A DNA stretch of 64,000 nt from Lunularia cruciata (Eukaryota; Streptophyta; Marchantiopsida; Lunulariales; Lunulariaceae). Made by a program: the position numbers and the translations under genes. The notes beneath the pieces are model-generated. The model was not told the origin of the DNA, did not search any database, and was given only the letters and a program-made list of their open reading frames with translations. Positions 1-11,100 of this stretch are shown piece after piece. Every line of letters begins with the position of its first letter. The stretch's first letter is position 1. The DNA is taken from contig OX419760.1 of the NCBI GenBank assembly GCA_948567375.1, positions 2,356,001 to 2,420,000 of the forward strand, in the 5' to 3' direction.

Positions 1-1303
1 CCCATGATTTCCCCATAGCTGGTCACATGGAGGTGGATAAGACCTTGGGTACACTGCAACGCCAATGGTGGTAGCCCAACATGACACAAGATGTTTGGGA
101 GTTTATTTGATAGTGTGAGAGTTGTCAACGCAACAAGGCCAGTAACCAAAAGCCGAGTGGACTCCTTCAGCCACTTCCTATTCCAACTACTCATTGGGAA
201 CATGTGAGCTTAGATCTCATCACCTCCTTGCCCATGACACAACAAGGTCACACAGTAATTGTGGTGTTTGTGGATAAGCTTAGTAAGCAAATCCATTTGG
301 CACCAATTGTTGATACTGTGGATGCTCCAACCTTTGTGCAACTCTACTTCAATAATGTATTCAAACATCATGGGATGCCATGTGTACTCATCTCCGACCA
401 TGATCCTCGCTCCACCAAAAAGTTTTGGCAAGCACTCTTCTAGATATTTGGCACTAAGCTTGCTTTGTCCATAGCCTATCATCCTCAAATTGATGGAAAA
501 ACTAAACGTGCAATCGTACCTTGGAAGATATGCTTCGTGCTTTTGTCAACATTCACCATACCAATTGAGATGAATGCCTTGCAGCTGCGGAGTTTGCATA
601 CCATAATTCTAAATAGGAAAGCACCGGGTTCTCTCTTTTCTTTCTCACTTTTGTCCAAGATTTGCTTGTCCCAGATTCTCTTCTTGCTCCTCCTTTGTCT
701 CAAGTCCCTCATACTTCAACCTTCTTTACTACCATATCCAAATCTCTCCAACAAGCCAAATCTCACCTCCTTGTTGCTTAGAATTGTCAAAAACAATATG
801 CGGACCACCATCGTCGGGATCTCACCTTTGAAGTTGGTGATAAAGTTATGTTCTCCTCTAGTAATCTACCCCTCCCACTTGATACCCAAGTTTGTAAACT
901 TGCCCCTAATTGGATAGGACCTTTTGATGTCACCCAAATTGTCTCTCTTGTTGCTTGTTGACTTGCCTTGCCTTGTCATATCCCAATCCATCCGGTCTTT
1001 CATGTTTCCAAGTTGAAACCCTTTGTTCCTAACCCCTCTTCTTTCTCCTCTTGAGTCCAACCTCTTCCTCCCCCAATCCCTATCAATGATCATGAAGAGT
1101 ATGAAGTTGATCGTATCCTTGCACGTCGCCACATCCAACAAGGACGCCATCAACATACTGAGTACAAGGTCCTTTGGAAAGGGTATCCCCTTCATGATGA
1201 AACATGGGAATCTCTTTCTCACCTCTAGAATGCACAGACGGCCATCCATGAGTTTGAAGCTTCAATGGTGACAAGGACGTCACAAACTAGCGGTGTGGGG
1301 ATA
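1..1303 (+). pseudogene. Ty3/gypsy chromovirus pol remnant (integrase plus chromodomain)
   Basis: Conceptual translation with frame changes gives an LTR-retrotransposon integrase in the usual order. An HHCC zinc-binding region (two His in the first 30 bases, a CESC pair near 122-135) is followed by the DDE core: first Asp in LDLITSLP near 210, second Asp in SDHDP near 394. The expected catalytic Glu after HPQIDGKT (near 479-505) reads Lys. Stop codons lie near 90-115 and 441, and frameshifts follow. The C-terminal tail (GPFDVTQI near 918, HPVFHVSKLKP near 990) leads into a chromodomain (YEVDRILARR, then YKVLWKGYPLHDETWE, about 1096-1225). The order integrase-chromodomain is diagnostic of chromoviruses. 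The element runs off the left edge. With the Glu changed and several stops it cannot be functional. Confidence 0.9.
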
Positions 1304-1447
1304 TGTAACAGTATGGAGTTTAACGATGTAGTTAGTAAGGCTAATGAAGTAGAGAATAAGCCAAATTAGCCTAGAATATTCCAAAAACATCTAGGAAACT
1401 TCTTGGGAAACTTCTTGACTAGTTAACTTGTGCTCCAAGCAGGTAGC

Positions 1448-1529
1448 TTCTAGAAAGAAGCTTCTAGAAGCTTCTAACTAGCTTAGCTTGCACACCAAGT
1501 AGATGGCTTCTAGAAGGAAGCTTCTTGAA
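1448..1529 (+). promoter_or_regulatory. two heat-shock-element-like clusters in the LTR U3
   Basis: At 1457-1474 four alternating pentamer units occur in perfect phase: GAAgcTTCtaGAAgcTTC. A second run at 1517-1529 has three units (GAAgcTTCttGAA). Both are preceded by TTCtaGAA (1448-1455 and 1508-1515). Alternating nGAAn units are the binding site of heat shock factors. The runs lie roughly 60-145 bases upstream of the TATA box at 1592. Binding is inferred, not shown. Confidence 0.5.
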
Positions 1530-1591
1530 AAGCTTCCTAGTTAACTTGGCTTGCACTCCAAGAAAGTGACTCAAGGGCCTTGTATGCTACC

Positions 1592-1599
1592 TATAAATA
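1592..1599 (+). promoter_or_regulatory. TATA box of the LTR promoter
   Basis: TATAAATA in the context CCTATAAATACC, placed downstream of the heat-shock-like elements inside the probable LTR, a classic U3 core promoter position. Confidence 0.55.
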
Positions 1600-3246
1600 C
1601 CAAAGCCAAAGTCATGCTAGGAATTTGGAGTTTTTCTCTCATTCAAATATCCCAATTTGAGTTTCCATTCTACTATTTCTATGCTTGGTCTTGGTCTTTT
1701 ACAGAAGCTGCATTAGCTCAAATTTGGTTTAGACCTTGGTGCTGCTACTCAATATGTCTTAAATCGTGGGATAGGTTCATAGAAATACTTAAATATATTT
1801 TAAATTTCTTTAGAGATTATAAAAAAATTGTAATTATTTAGAGATTATGGTTGAACCTCGGTTCATCCTAGAGGAATGTTAGGTATTTTATGATAATTTT
1901 AGTGGAGAGAAAGAACTAATAATTAAACAACACATAAAAAGGGTTTTATTTCCAATTCCAACAATAATCTCATCTGATCTTACAAGTTGAATAATCTCTT
2001 CAGATTTGAACTGATAGTCTACAATGATCTCATTCTAGACTTTAATGATCGTTCTTTCATAGAAGTTCTTTGACGATATTGAGATGTAAAATATCAACCA
2101 CCCTTCCTTAATAAATATAGTATTTGTCACAAGTAAATTGTATTTCCTTGCGTAAGACTTTCAATGGTCTCAACCTACTATATAACAAATTATCATTTCA
2201 TACTTTGAGATGTAAAACTACGAAAAAAATTAGGTTATAAATCCAATAACCATACACTAAATTTTCTTGTCTCATTATCCCTTTTTAAGGGTTTTATCCA
2301 AGAGTATAATTCTCTTTAGATGGGCATCATTGATTAGTATGTGCATACAATCTTTGGATTCTTGGAAACTTCCAAGGATGATTGATTGAACTTTTTACTA
2401 TACCAAATTTTATGTTTTATAGGAGTGTGTTTTTTATTAAAGATGTTATTAAACTTGTAATTGAATGATTAAAGCGGGTTAATCTGGATCCTAAGAATTT
2501 TTTATTTAACAGATAGTGATTCTATCAATTCATTTAGAAAATTTATAGAACTACATCTTCTCTTCATAAAGTCACCTTTGAAGCTTAAACTTTACTATTT
2601 TATATTTCCTGATCTCATTCATAGTTGCAATTTTAGAAAGTCTTAGCGTGCAGTGAAATATATCGAATTTAGCTTCTTCAAAACTTAATTCTTAAACTCG
2701 TGGGTGAATCAGATTTCTTTACCTTTATCATGATGTTAAGTTGTTATACTTTTATGTCATCACTCTTTGTCGAGCATCACACACGCACCCATTAGTTATT
2801 CAACATTTCCTTTCACTTTGGCCCAGTCCTCGCAAAGCACTGCATAGATTCTTGTTTCATAGTGCTTAGTCGACCCCTGATAACTGATAAAGCATAAAAG
2901 CATAAAATCGGGGTAGTAACCAACTATCTAACCACAAATCGATTTACTACACAATATAATGCACTGCCGACTTTCTTGTCGATTAGAGTCGTTAGAGATA
3001 GCAGAAAAGCTGAATTGTCCGCACTTTACACTTTCCGCAACAAAGCACGACGATAGATAAAGATGAACATTCCACATGCCCTTCCGTTATATGCAGTTAT
3101 AAGTGTATGCTCCCACAAGTTCGTCATTCTGAATATGGTACAAGATTTGATGCGAATTTTCTGTTATTGGGATTGCCAACTGGAGAAAGCGACCTGGTCT
3201 ACAAACCTCATGCATTATTATCTCCTCGAGCTCCATCTACTTAACA

Positions 3247-3362
3247 TTTGTGACGTAGAATTGAGCATTTTATATTTCTATTATATCGGCTCTTGCTCCG
3301 ATGCCGTCTACATTATCATGATGATTTATCATCTCTTTATTTGGTATCTTCTCCCATAAAAT
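3247..3362 (+). repeat. diverged direct repeat, copy 1
   Basis: Shares with 3656-3774 the ordered landmarks TTGTGA-GTA-AATT-AGCA, TTTCGGCTCTTGCT/ATCGGCTCTTGCT, CGTCTACATTATCATGATG and a CTCC-rich end. Small indels separate the copies, so the duplication is old. No coding or transposon identity recognised. Confidence 0.6.
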
Positions 3363-3655
3363 CTACAGAAGAACAACTACCTAGTGTGATTTTTTTATGC
3401 TCTAATTGTTTGTAGACCATCTGATTAGGATATCTTGGAGCTTGGATTTCTCATATGGACTCTATCGGGGTTTAGCTCAAATTTATCTTGGATATATTGT
3501 GGTTTAGTTCCATTTTATCTTGTATATCTTAGATGCAGTAGGGCAAATGTCTCATGTAGAATCTATTGGGGTTTAGCTCCATTTTATCTCCCTTGCAGGG
3601 CTTGATGGGTCTTTCATCCATCCTTTTCTTCGCGGACGTCCTTTTCTCCCGTAAA

Positions 3656-3774
3656 TCTTGTGATGTAAAATTAAGCAATATACATTTGCAATATTTCGGC
3701 TCTTGCTGATGCAGTCTACACTATCATGATGTTTTATGATTTCTTTCTTTTGTATCTCCTCCGTCCCGTTTCAG
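3656..3774 (+). repeat. diverged direct repeat, copy 2
   Basis: Second copy of the unit at 3247-3362, same orientation, about 400 bases downstream. It reads into TTTCAG at 3770-3775. Confidence 0.6.
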
Positions 3775-4140
3775 GTTGCTGAGCATCAGATTAAATCTCG
3801 GGGTATGAAGGTCTTCTTGTTTCAAGATAAAGGCATATGATCTTCATTAGTATTAGAACAAAAGTTGGAAGAATTAACACTTGCACATTTTTACGAGATG
3901 AAACACCGAACCCCGCGCAAAAAAGTCAGTAATGTGTTGTAACGAGTTTTTATTGCTATAGAGACACTTTTCGCTTTAGGGGAATATTGAAATACCACAT
4001 AGGTGAATTGCGTTTAAAATTGAGCAGCTTGGCGACACTCCATGTAAGAGTCGTAATGAGGGCAATCTAGGAAGTAGTGGAGAATCCCTCAATATATATT
4101 TTGAAAAAGTTAATAATAGCAGATTATTACTTAAATTAGG

Positions 4141-5162
4141 AAGAGAAAAACACATTAAAATAGGACTGTTTGTTTGTTACTCCATCCAAAAGGGGTGGAG
4201 AGGTAGATATGAGGAAAAGTGAAGAAATTGACAGGTGTACGTATTTGAGGAGGAGCAGAAAAGGATATTGTTGGGTAATACGAAGAGCGACATGCCGTAC
4301 TTCGGAACTGGAGAAAGGAAGGAGCACACAATATAGGGTCTGTGAGATCTTGACAGTTAAAACGAGACGAGAGCCGGAGGATCATCAAGGAGGTGATCTT
4401 GTCCATCGAGATACAGTCGTAGATGTCGGGTCCATATTGTGTGGGACGGAGAAGATTAAGGCGTTCCTTGTTCATGTGCTGAGGGCATTTCTTCGTCGAA
4501 AGTGGAGGATGCCATGGGACAGACAGACAGACAGACAGATATACACACACATGCGCGTGTGGCGATCCAGGACAAATCTTGACAACTTTGTACACGTAGA
4601 TGTGCTCTACAATGCTGATTGAAAAGAGTCGGATTGGGTTGCCAAATGCTTGAGTCGAGCGATCTAAATTCGAAGGAGCTTGCAGAGAAAATTGGTCGAT
4701 TGGCTGGCTCGGAAGAGGAAAAGAGAGCTGCGTCGTAGCCAGGACTGCGCAATAAGTGTGAAGTGATTTAAGGAATATTTAGTGGTCGATCATTTGGTGG
4801 AAGAAGAATTGGTACGATTGGACTGCATGTTGCGTGAAATTTGGGAAAAGGAAGCATATGTGAAGTTCATTCAGGAATTGACAATGCGGAGCAGGGAGCT
4901 TAGTTGACCAGTGCCGTCTTCTTTCTTTCGCATCGGAGATGATCAATAAATGGGAGTAATTTAACTCAGAGGTTTTACGTTTATTTCTTTGCTTTTGAGC
5001 AGGTGGAGTCGCCGTCTCATTTTAGGAACAGGGCGAATTCGGAGATAGAGAGGGAAGGGTGGAGACGCTGAGGGGATCGGGTGGTTGTCGTGTATAGGTG
5101 TGGATTTACAATGTGAATGTTGAAGGGTAGAATTCGCAAGAATTGCGGTCGAAGATCGGGAG
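4141..5162 (+). promoter_or_regulatory. probable promoter and 5' leader region of the spatacsin gene
   Basis: This kilobase precedes the start codon chosen for spatacsin. Base composition becomes less AT-rich here than further upstream. Open frames on both strands (for example + 4170-4622) show no family resemblance and overlap antisense frames of equal length, so I do not call genes. The transcription start cannot be placed from sequence alone. Confidence 0.35.
4518..4539 (+). repeat. (GACA)n microsatellite
   Basis: Five and a half perfect GACA units followed by a short (AC)n run (4542-4550), upstream of the spatacsin start. Confidence 0.9.
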
Positions 5163-8127
5163 ATGGTGGAAATGGACAGCGAAAGTGAGGTCGAGAAGGA
5201 CGTGCCAGCAGTACTGCAGCTACATAGTTGGGGAAATTCGATTCTTCCAGTTGCTTCCTTTAGCAAAGCTGCGATTTCTCCGTCTCGGCAGCTTCTTTTG
5301 TTGCAGTCACAGAATCATGATGTTCTGCTTCTTCCGCTTGGAGCGTCCAGTGCGACTCAAAGTATATCATTGCCTTTTACATCCTCCGATTCTCCCAAGC
5401 GACTCCTTTCTTCCTCTTCTCGCAATCCATCTGGCACTCCTGCAACTCCTGCCACTCCCGCCACTCCTATTGCTGCAGCAGGGCTCTCCGGTAGAACCAT
5501 TTCCAGCCCTGCTTTCTTCTCCACACCCTATGCAACACCTTTGGTGGGAGAGTCTCCTCCTGGGAGTCCGCGTTCTGCTGCGTTTGCAAATATATGCCAA
5601 GTGCGAGGAAATCCCCTGTTCGAGTCCCCTACGACTCCATACTTCACCCCATCTTTTAATCCCTTGGCTACACCTCCTTGTAGCAACGCTTCGGCGAAGA
5701 CTTCATCTATACTACCTGCAACGGATCTGGCTGCCTTACCTTACCCTATTATTTGTAATATTGATCACTTTGCATGGGGATGTTGCGCGGATGGTTTTGG
5801 ATCTGAAGGTCCCAGTGGGCCTTTCAAGGAGGTCCTTCTCACAAGTAGTGAAGAGGGGCTGGTTTTTCACTGCTTCCTTCACAAGCACCGTCCAGATTCT
5901 GGTCCTGTAAATCCTGCAAGTTCAAGAAGCGAAGGATCAAATGGAGAAGTAGGTCTGAAATCCAAAGACCGAAGGAGGAGGGAAGGCAAGTGGAGAAATT
6001 GGGGGCAATCAGGACAAGAGAGTCGGATGGAGCTTCGGAGGAGATTGGATGACTCCTCCGAGAGGAAAGAAAATCCTACAGAGGTCAAAGGTATGGATGA
6101 AGAAATGGTAGGGAGTAGATCTGGCGAGCTGAAACTTGAGAGAGGAAAGAGAAAGCAGAGGCCTCTGGTGGAAAGCACTGAGCGAGGAGAAGATGGAGAG
6201 GAGTTTAGTCGTAAGGAAGGCAATCAGAGCTTAGATGAGAAGAAAGAGTTTGTGTCATATCTCGTGGATAAGGAGTTAGACTATAGCGAGGATGGGTATG
6301 AACTGAAATTTGTGGGAGCTCACACATGGCCAGCTTCGGCAGAAGTTGTGTCATTCAGGATTGCTAAGACTTCACCTGCCTATTCGGTTTTGACGTCTCT
6401 TAAAACCCGAGAAGAGTTCAAGAGGAGTGCTGCTTCTTCTGTAACCAGCATTCCCTCAAATAATAGGGAAGACCAAAGTAAGGAATTAGGAATGGATGTC
6501 CCTATCGGCGGGAATTATGACCAACAACTAAAGTCTGATGTTGCGGATATTATCTCAAACCCCTCATGCAATATGCTCGGAATTGTAGCTGGTCAGCCCT
6601 TACGAGCTGGAGAAACAGGAACAAAAGACGAGAAAGCAGCCAATGGCCATGTCGATTCGGGACCTCCAAAGCAGAAAATGCTGAAGTACCACGAAATGAA
6701 GAATCTATCAATCTCTACAGCTGTTGTGCTCGAGTGGGGCATTAAGTGGATGGCTCGTATAGACTTGAACAAGAGGATAGCGAGGGAAGCGTGTGCAATA
6801 CCCTGGACTTCTTTCACATTTTCCATTGACAGACTTCTGGGATTGAAGGAAGATGGTGAAGTATTTGTGTGGAGTGCCTTAAGTGGAAGTTTGGTCTCGT
6901 ACATCGATGTGGTGCATCACTGCGGACTAAGGCCTCTTAGCGCTCTAATCCACACAGGAGAAACCCTGAAGGCGAAATTAGAGCGAGACGAGCACGATAT
7001 TGTTCCCACTAGTAAAGACAGCGAAAGTGGGAAAACTGGGCGAGGAATAGAAATTGCACAACTTGGAGCAGGTGAAGTTTCCGAAGTAGATAGTGCAGGG
7101 GTTACAATTCGATCGACTCGTCGCTTTACGAATATTTCAGTGACTCCCAACTGTTTGTTACTCGCTATCTCTGACGATAAAGGCCTGCTCTTCCTTGTAT
7201 CGACCGATAGTTACTTCAGCGAGCACTTTCCTGGACTAGAGGATCCTTCTCTTACACAGGAGGGTTATGATTCTCAAGACCTGAGAGTCATGTCCTATTG
7301 GCATGTAGGTGGTTCGGACATAGGGTCTAATTTATCCTCAAGGCAAATACCAGATCGACAATGGCTGAATCCAGCGAAAACAGAGAAAGATGGTACTGTC
7401 CTTGGTAGAGGAAGTGGCACTCAGCAAGCTTTGAGCAGTGGAGAGCAGGTTGCTGGGAAAACTAGACCTGGACTATTGAAAAGTAAAACGGAATTCGGAG
7501 CTATATCCAAGGCTACTCGAAGCGCTAGTGGATTCAGCCCTAGGGTGCAGCTCTCACGTGAAGGAGCCAGGAATATTGGTGTGCCCGCAGTCACGAGGCC
7601 TGTTAGAAGAGTTTTTCTGCCTTGCGAACGTTCCGAATCACCTGTGGCAGTTGCCTTGAATTCATATGGCGTCACAGCCTTAGTACGCCCTGTAGAGAGA
7701 AATGGGGGAGATTTTACAATAACTCAACGAGTGCTGCGCATTACCGGGCGAGCTCTTGATGAAAGGGATCTTTACGATAAAATGAAAATGAAACCTGAAA
7801 GGAGGGTAGAAACGAGGAACAGTTATGTTGGAGATACGCTTGCCTTTTGCTCCCAGGGATGTTTATATCTAGTGACCGCAACATCTCTCCATGTCGTACT
7901 TCCCCCATTGGCAGTTTCATGGTCTCAGACTGTTCCCTCGACACCTGAATCTCAAGAACAGGCAAGTCCTTCCATAACTGACTCTGAAACTCGCTCCGGG
8001 TGGGAGAAACTGAAGATGGGACTGAAAGGAAAAGGGACAGTTATTCAACGCTGGCAGAGCGAAGTTCTAGATCGGGCGCTTGTATGGGATGGCCTAGAGG
8101 AAGCCGAACTGCTGTGCTTGGAAAACG
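5163..8127 (+). CDS. SPG11: spatacsin exon 1 (residues 1-989)
   Basis: Largest exon. It holds the conserved start region AVLQLHSWGNS followed by SPSRQLLLLQSQNHDVLLLPL, then a low-complexity Thr/Pro/Ser-rich stretch (repeated ATPATPATP near residues 91-105) and a highly charged linker rich in Glu, Arg and Lys (about residues 245-375). That linker looks disordered and may explain the extra length over flowering-plant homologues. The donor is ACG|GTTAGT; one base of a Gly codon carries over into exon 2. An in-frame stop two codons later (8130-8132) shows the intron must be removed. Confidence 0.92.
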
Positions 8128-11100
8128 GTTAGTCCACGACCTTACACTGGTAAAACCCACCAAGGAAGATAATCAGTAGGTGTGAAATTCGGTCGGAGTT
8201 GGTAATCCTTTTGTTCGAATTAATACGTCTCTTCCATCTTCGTGGTTCCTAGTTGGCTTTCTCAGTTGGAGAGAATTATAAAGCACATGGTGTGACAGGT
8301 TGGAGTTTGCGGTTGTTACGATTGCGAAGACTGCAGCTTGCGCTTGACTTCGTGAGGGCAGAAGAGATAGAGCAGTAAGTACTATATGAACTTCCTTCTT
8401 TTTGGTTATGTGTTACATGGATGTTTCACGGAGCCCGCATCGTCTGGGTTGGGAACTTGAGAAATCAAAACGTTTGTGATTTGTGGAGAGTGTTAACGGG
8501 GTTTGTATATAGCCAAGTACGTAATGATTATTGCACTACTTTATCGCTCAACAGCTAACCCCTTGTTTCAGAAGCCAGGGATCCTTCAAAGCCTAAGCTT
8601 ATCTGCGATTTTCGTCTGTAGAGCTTTGGAGGCCCTTGTGCATGTCGGAGCTGCAGAGTCAGGTGTTTTATATGTACTGTTTGCTGCATTGGAACTTATG
8701 CTTAATCACCATGGCTCAGATAATGAGCTTGCTCAGGCATCCAGGTGTTTATCCCTCACCTTCCGGAACTCCCTGCTTTGTGCTGTTCAAAAATTTCGGA
8801 TGGAAATTCCAGGAAAGTCAACATAAGACAGTGAACCAGTATGCAGTATATTGCACTCTCTTGGACGTAAGAATTTGGTCCTTCCCGCAGGTTGCTTTCT
8901 CTGGCGGCCTCTTTTACCACAAAATTGGTTCGTCAACATGGAATGAAGGGTTGGTACCGTGGTCGAGAGCAACGTCAGACGTCCCTCGACTCCAGTCAGT
9001 TTTCCCCACCATCTGTCTTCGAGCCAAGCAAGTATAGAACCACCATTGGACTGGTTGAATTGGCACGTTTTCTTGAAGTTATACGGAGCCTGCAAGATCG
9101 TTTAGAAGCGAAAAGGAGAGGCCCAAATCGCAGGAAGGTATGTTCCCAGAAGAGTCAGTCAAAGTCAGTGTCAGTCCAGTCAGACGGGGGTATGGACCTG
9201 GGTTGTTTACAACGGGTTCTGTAGTCCATCACACAAAGTGCTCTCGACCTCAGTGTTCACTGTTTTAGGACTTATACGTTCACAGAGCATCCTGCGATAT
9301 ACACTTCCAGTCCTGTCAGGCTTCGTTCCAACACAGCCATGACTCCATCCACTCCTCTCCCACTTCGCTTCACTCCACCCATCCTCAACCAAAGCTGTGT
9401 CTTTTCCACCTTGCCCGCTGTTTCTCTGTTTGATGGTCCTCCTCTGCTTTCAATTATAGATGTTTAATCTGTTGTGTCTTGTTTCTTCTTTCATGATGTA
9501 TACTAGTTCTCTGCAGGTACTACTTATGAAATGTATCAATTATGTCGTTACTTTCGCTTATTTTCTTAACGTTAGATTGACTTACATTCCACTGGTTCAA
9601 TTCTTTTCTATTTGCATGCGATCATGCATGGATTTCATATGCTCGTTCTCGGTTCCATTCTTAGTGGGTTCTGGATACCCTGTTCTTTGAACGTTCCTAG
9701 AACGGCTTCTGCTCTCATCTACCTATACCTCGTTCTTTGAACGACTTCTGCTCCGTTTCTCAAATATGTTCTTGACCTCATGAGCTTTCGAACAAAGACT
9801 CGGTACGAGGGCTACTGGTGTTTGCCCAGCTACTTCGGCACTGCGTTAGGCACTGCATTAGGCACTGCGTTAGGCCGTTAGTGCTTTCGTGCAGGCTTAC
9901 TATGACCGCCTATCTGCTTCCTTCGTTGTTCAGTGTTTTAGGACTCCTGCCGTCCGTAGAGCATGGTGCGATATACACTACCCACTTTGCCTTGGCACTC
10001 TCTAAGCACCCGAGGCAATCCTTCACTTGGAAACCCTCTCCCCTCCCCTCCCCTCTGCTTTCTGCTCGTTTGGGTCATTGTTTGTTCCTCCCTTGGTAGT
10101 TCCACCTTTGGTGCCTGTTCGTTCTGCCTTACTCTCGGCTCTCATGCTCTTAGTTTGGCACTCAACCAACTTTGCTCATTCCTTCGTTTTCCTAATCACT
10201 CCTCTTGGGTTCTTCATGGTTCGCTCTCTGGTCTAGTCCTATTACCTTATTCTTGATTTTGCTCCATAAGTAAAATTTGCTAGGTTTTGCTTGCTGGCAA
10301 TAGTAATCGATGTTGTCCTTGCAGGCATTTTCAAGGTATGTCTCGAATCCCTCACACTCTCCTGCCTTCAATTTTATTTTCTTCCTCTGCTTGCTGACTA
10401 TTTCGTTTTTGGCTACATTCTGTGTTTTTCCTATTTCTGCTCTTTGGGGGAACTTAAGCTCCACTTGTTCCTGTCTGTTGCCTTACGCTGGCTGTTTATT
10501 ATTTTGAGTGGCACTGTTGGAAGCAACCGAGTTTGCCTTGGCACTCATGAGTTTCCGAGCAGAAACGCGGTACGAGGCATACTGACACTGGCTCAGCTAC
10601 TTCGACACTGCGTGAGGCACTGATGAAGTCGCATGTGTTTTTTTTCGTTGATGCTTACTATGGTCGCCTTCTGCTTCCCTCAGCTGTTTAGTTTCTCAGG
10701 ACTCAGGCATCCATAGCACTTGCGGCAATATACGCTACCCAGTCCTTTGACACCTTGCTCGTCTTTCCTCATTCTCAGAACGACTGCATACTTCCAGTGC
10801 TCTGACCCTTACACCTTCCACGATTTTCGTTTCCTGACTCTCAGATCTTCCTTGACTTGCAATTTCCAGACTTCTACTTGTCTCTCGATTCCTGTTTATC
10901 ATGTGTTTATCTTTCTAATTTGGCTCGTTTTGTTACCATTTCTTCCTGTCGTATTTATTTCTCTACTCATGTGGGTGTTCTGTCTCCGCTTCTTAGACAC
11001 AAGCATCTCAGATATGCGTGTTGCTATTAAATCGTTCTTCCCATCCTTCGTGTTTTCTATGCGTTCGCCCCTTTTTCCTCTTACTAAATTGTTCCCTAGT

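Larger units (their letters stand above)
1304..1850 (+). mobile_element. probable 3' LTR of the Ty3 chromovirus
   Basis: Directly after the chromodomain and a purine-rich stretch (GGTGTGGGGA, 1292-1301) the sequence begins TGTAACAG at 1304, a typical LTR start. It contains a TATA box (TATAAATA, 1592-1599) and upstream heat-shock-like elements, as expected for a U3 promoter. No second copy of the LTR is in the window, so the right boundary is a guess and no terminal CA or target duplication could be fixed. Confidence 0.55.
1851..4140. other. AT-rich intergenic stretch without a recognisable gene
   Basis: No open frame here has recognisable protein similarity, and no RNA gene was recognised. 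The only structure seen is a diverged direct duplication (3247-3362 and 3656-3774) and three short copies of a GGTTTAGCTCCATTTTATCT-like sequence between 3462 and 3590. It may be old transposon debris. Confidence 0.6.

Noticed and set aside
4170-4622. 150-codon open frame upstream of spatacsin
   Set aside because: An antisense frame of similar length overlaps it, it contains the (GACA)n microsatellite, and no family resemblance was seen. Most likely chance in the 5' flank.
8572-8621. Alternative acceptor TTTCAG at 8570-8571 for exon 3
   Set aside because: It would put a stop codon in frame before the conserved ALEALV segment; the TGTAG acceptor at 8621 keeps frame and homology.
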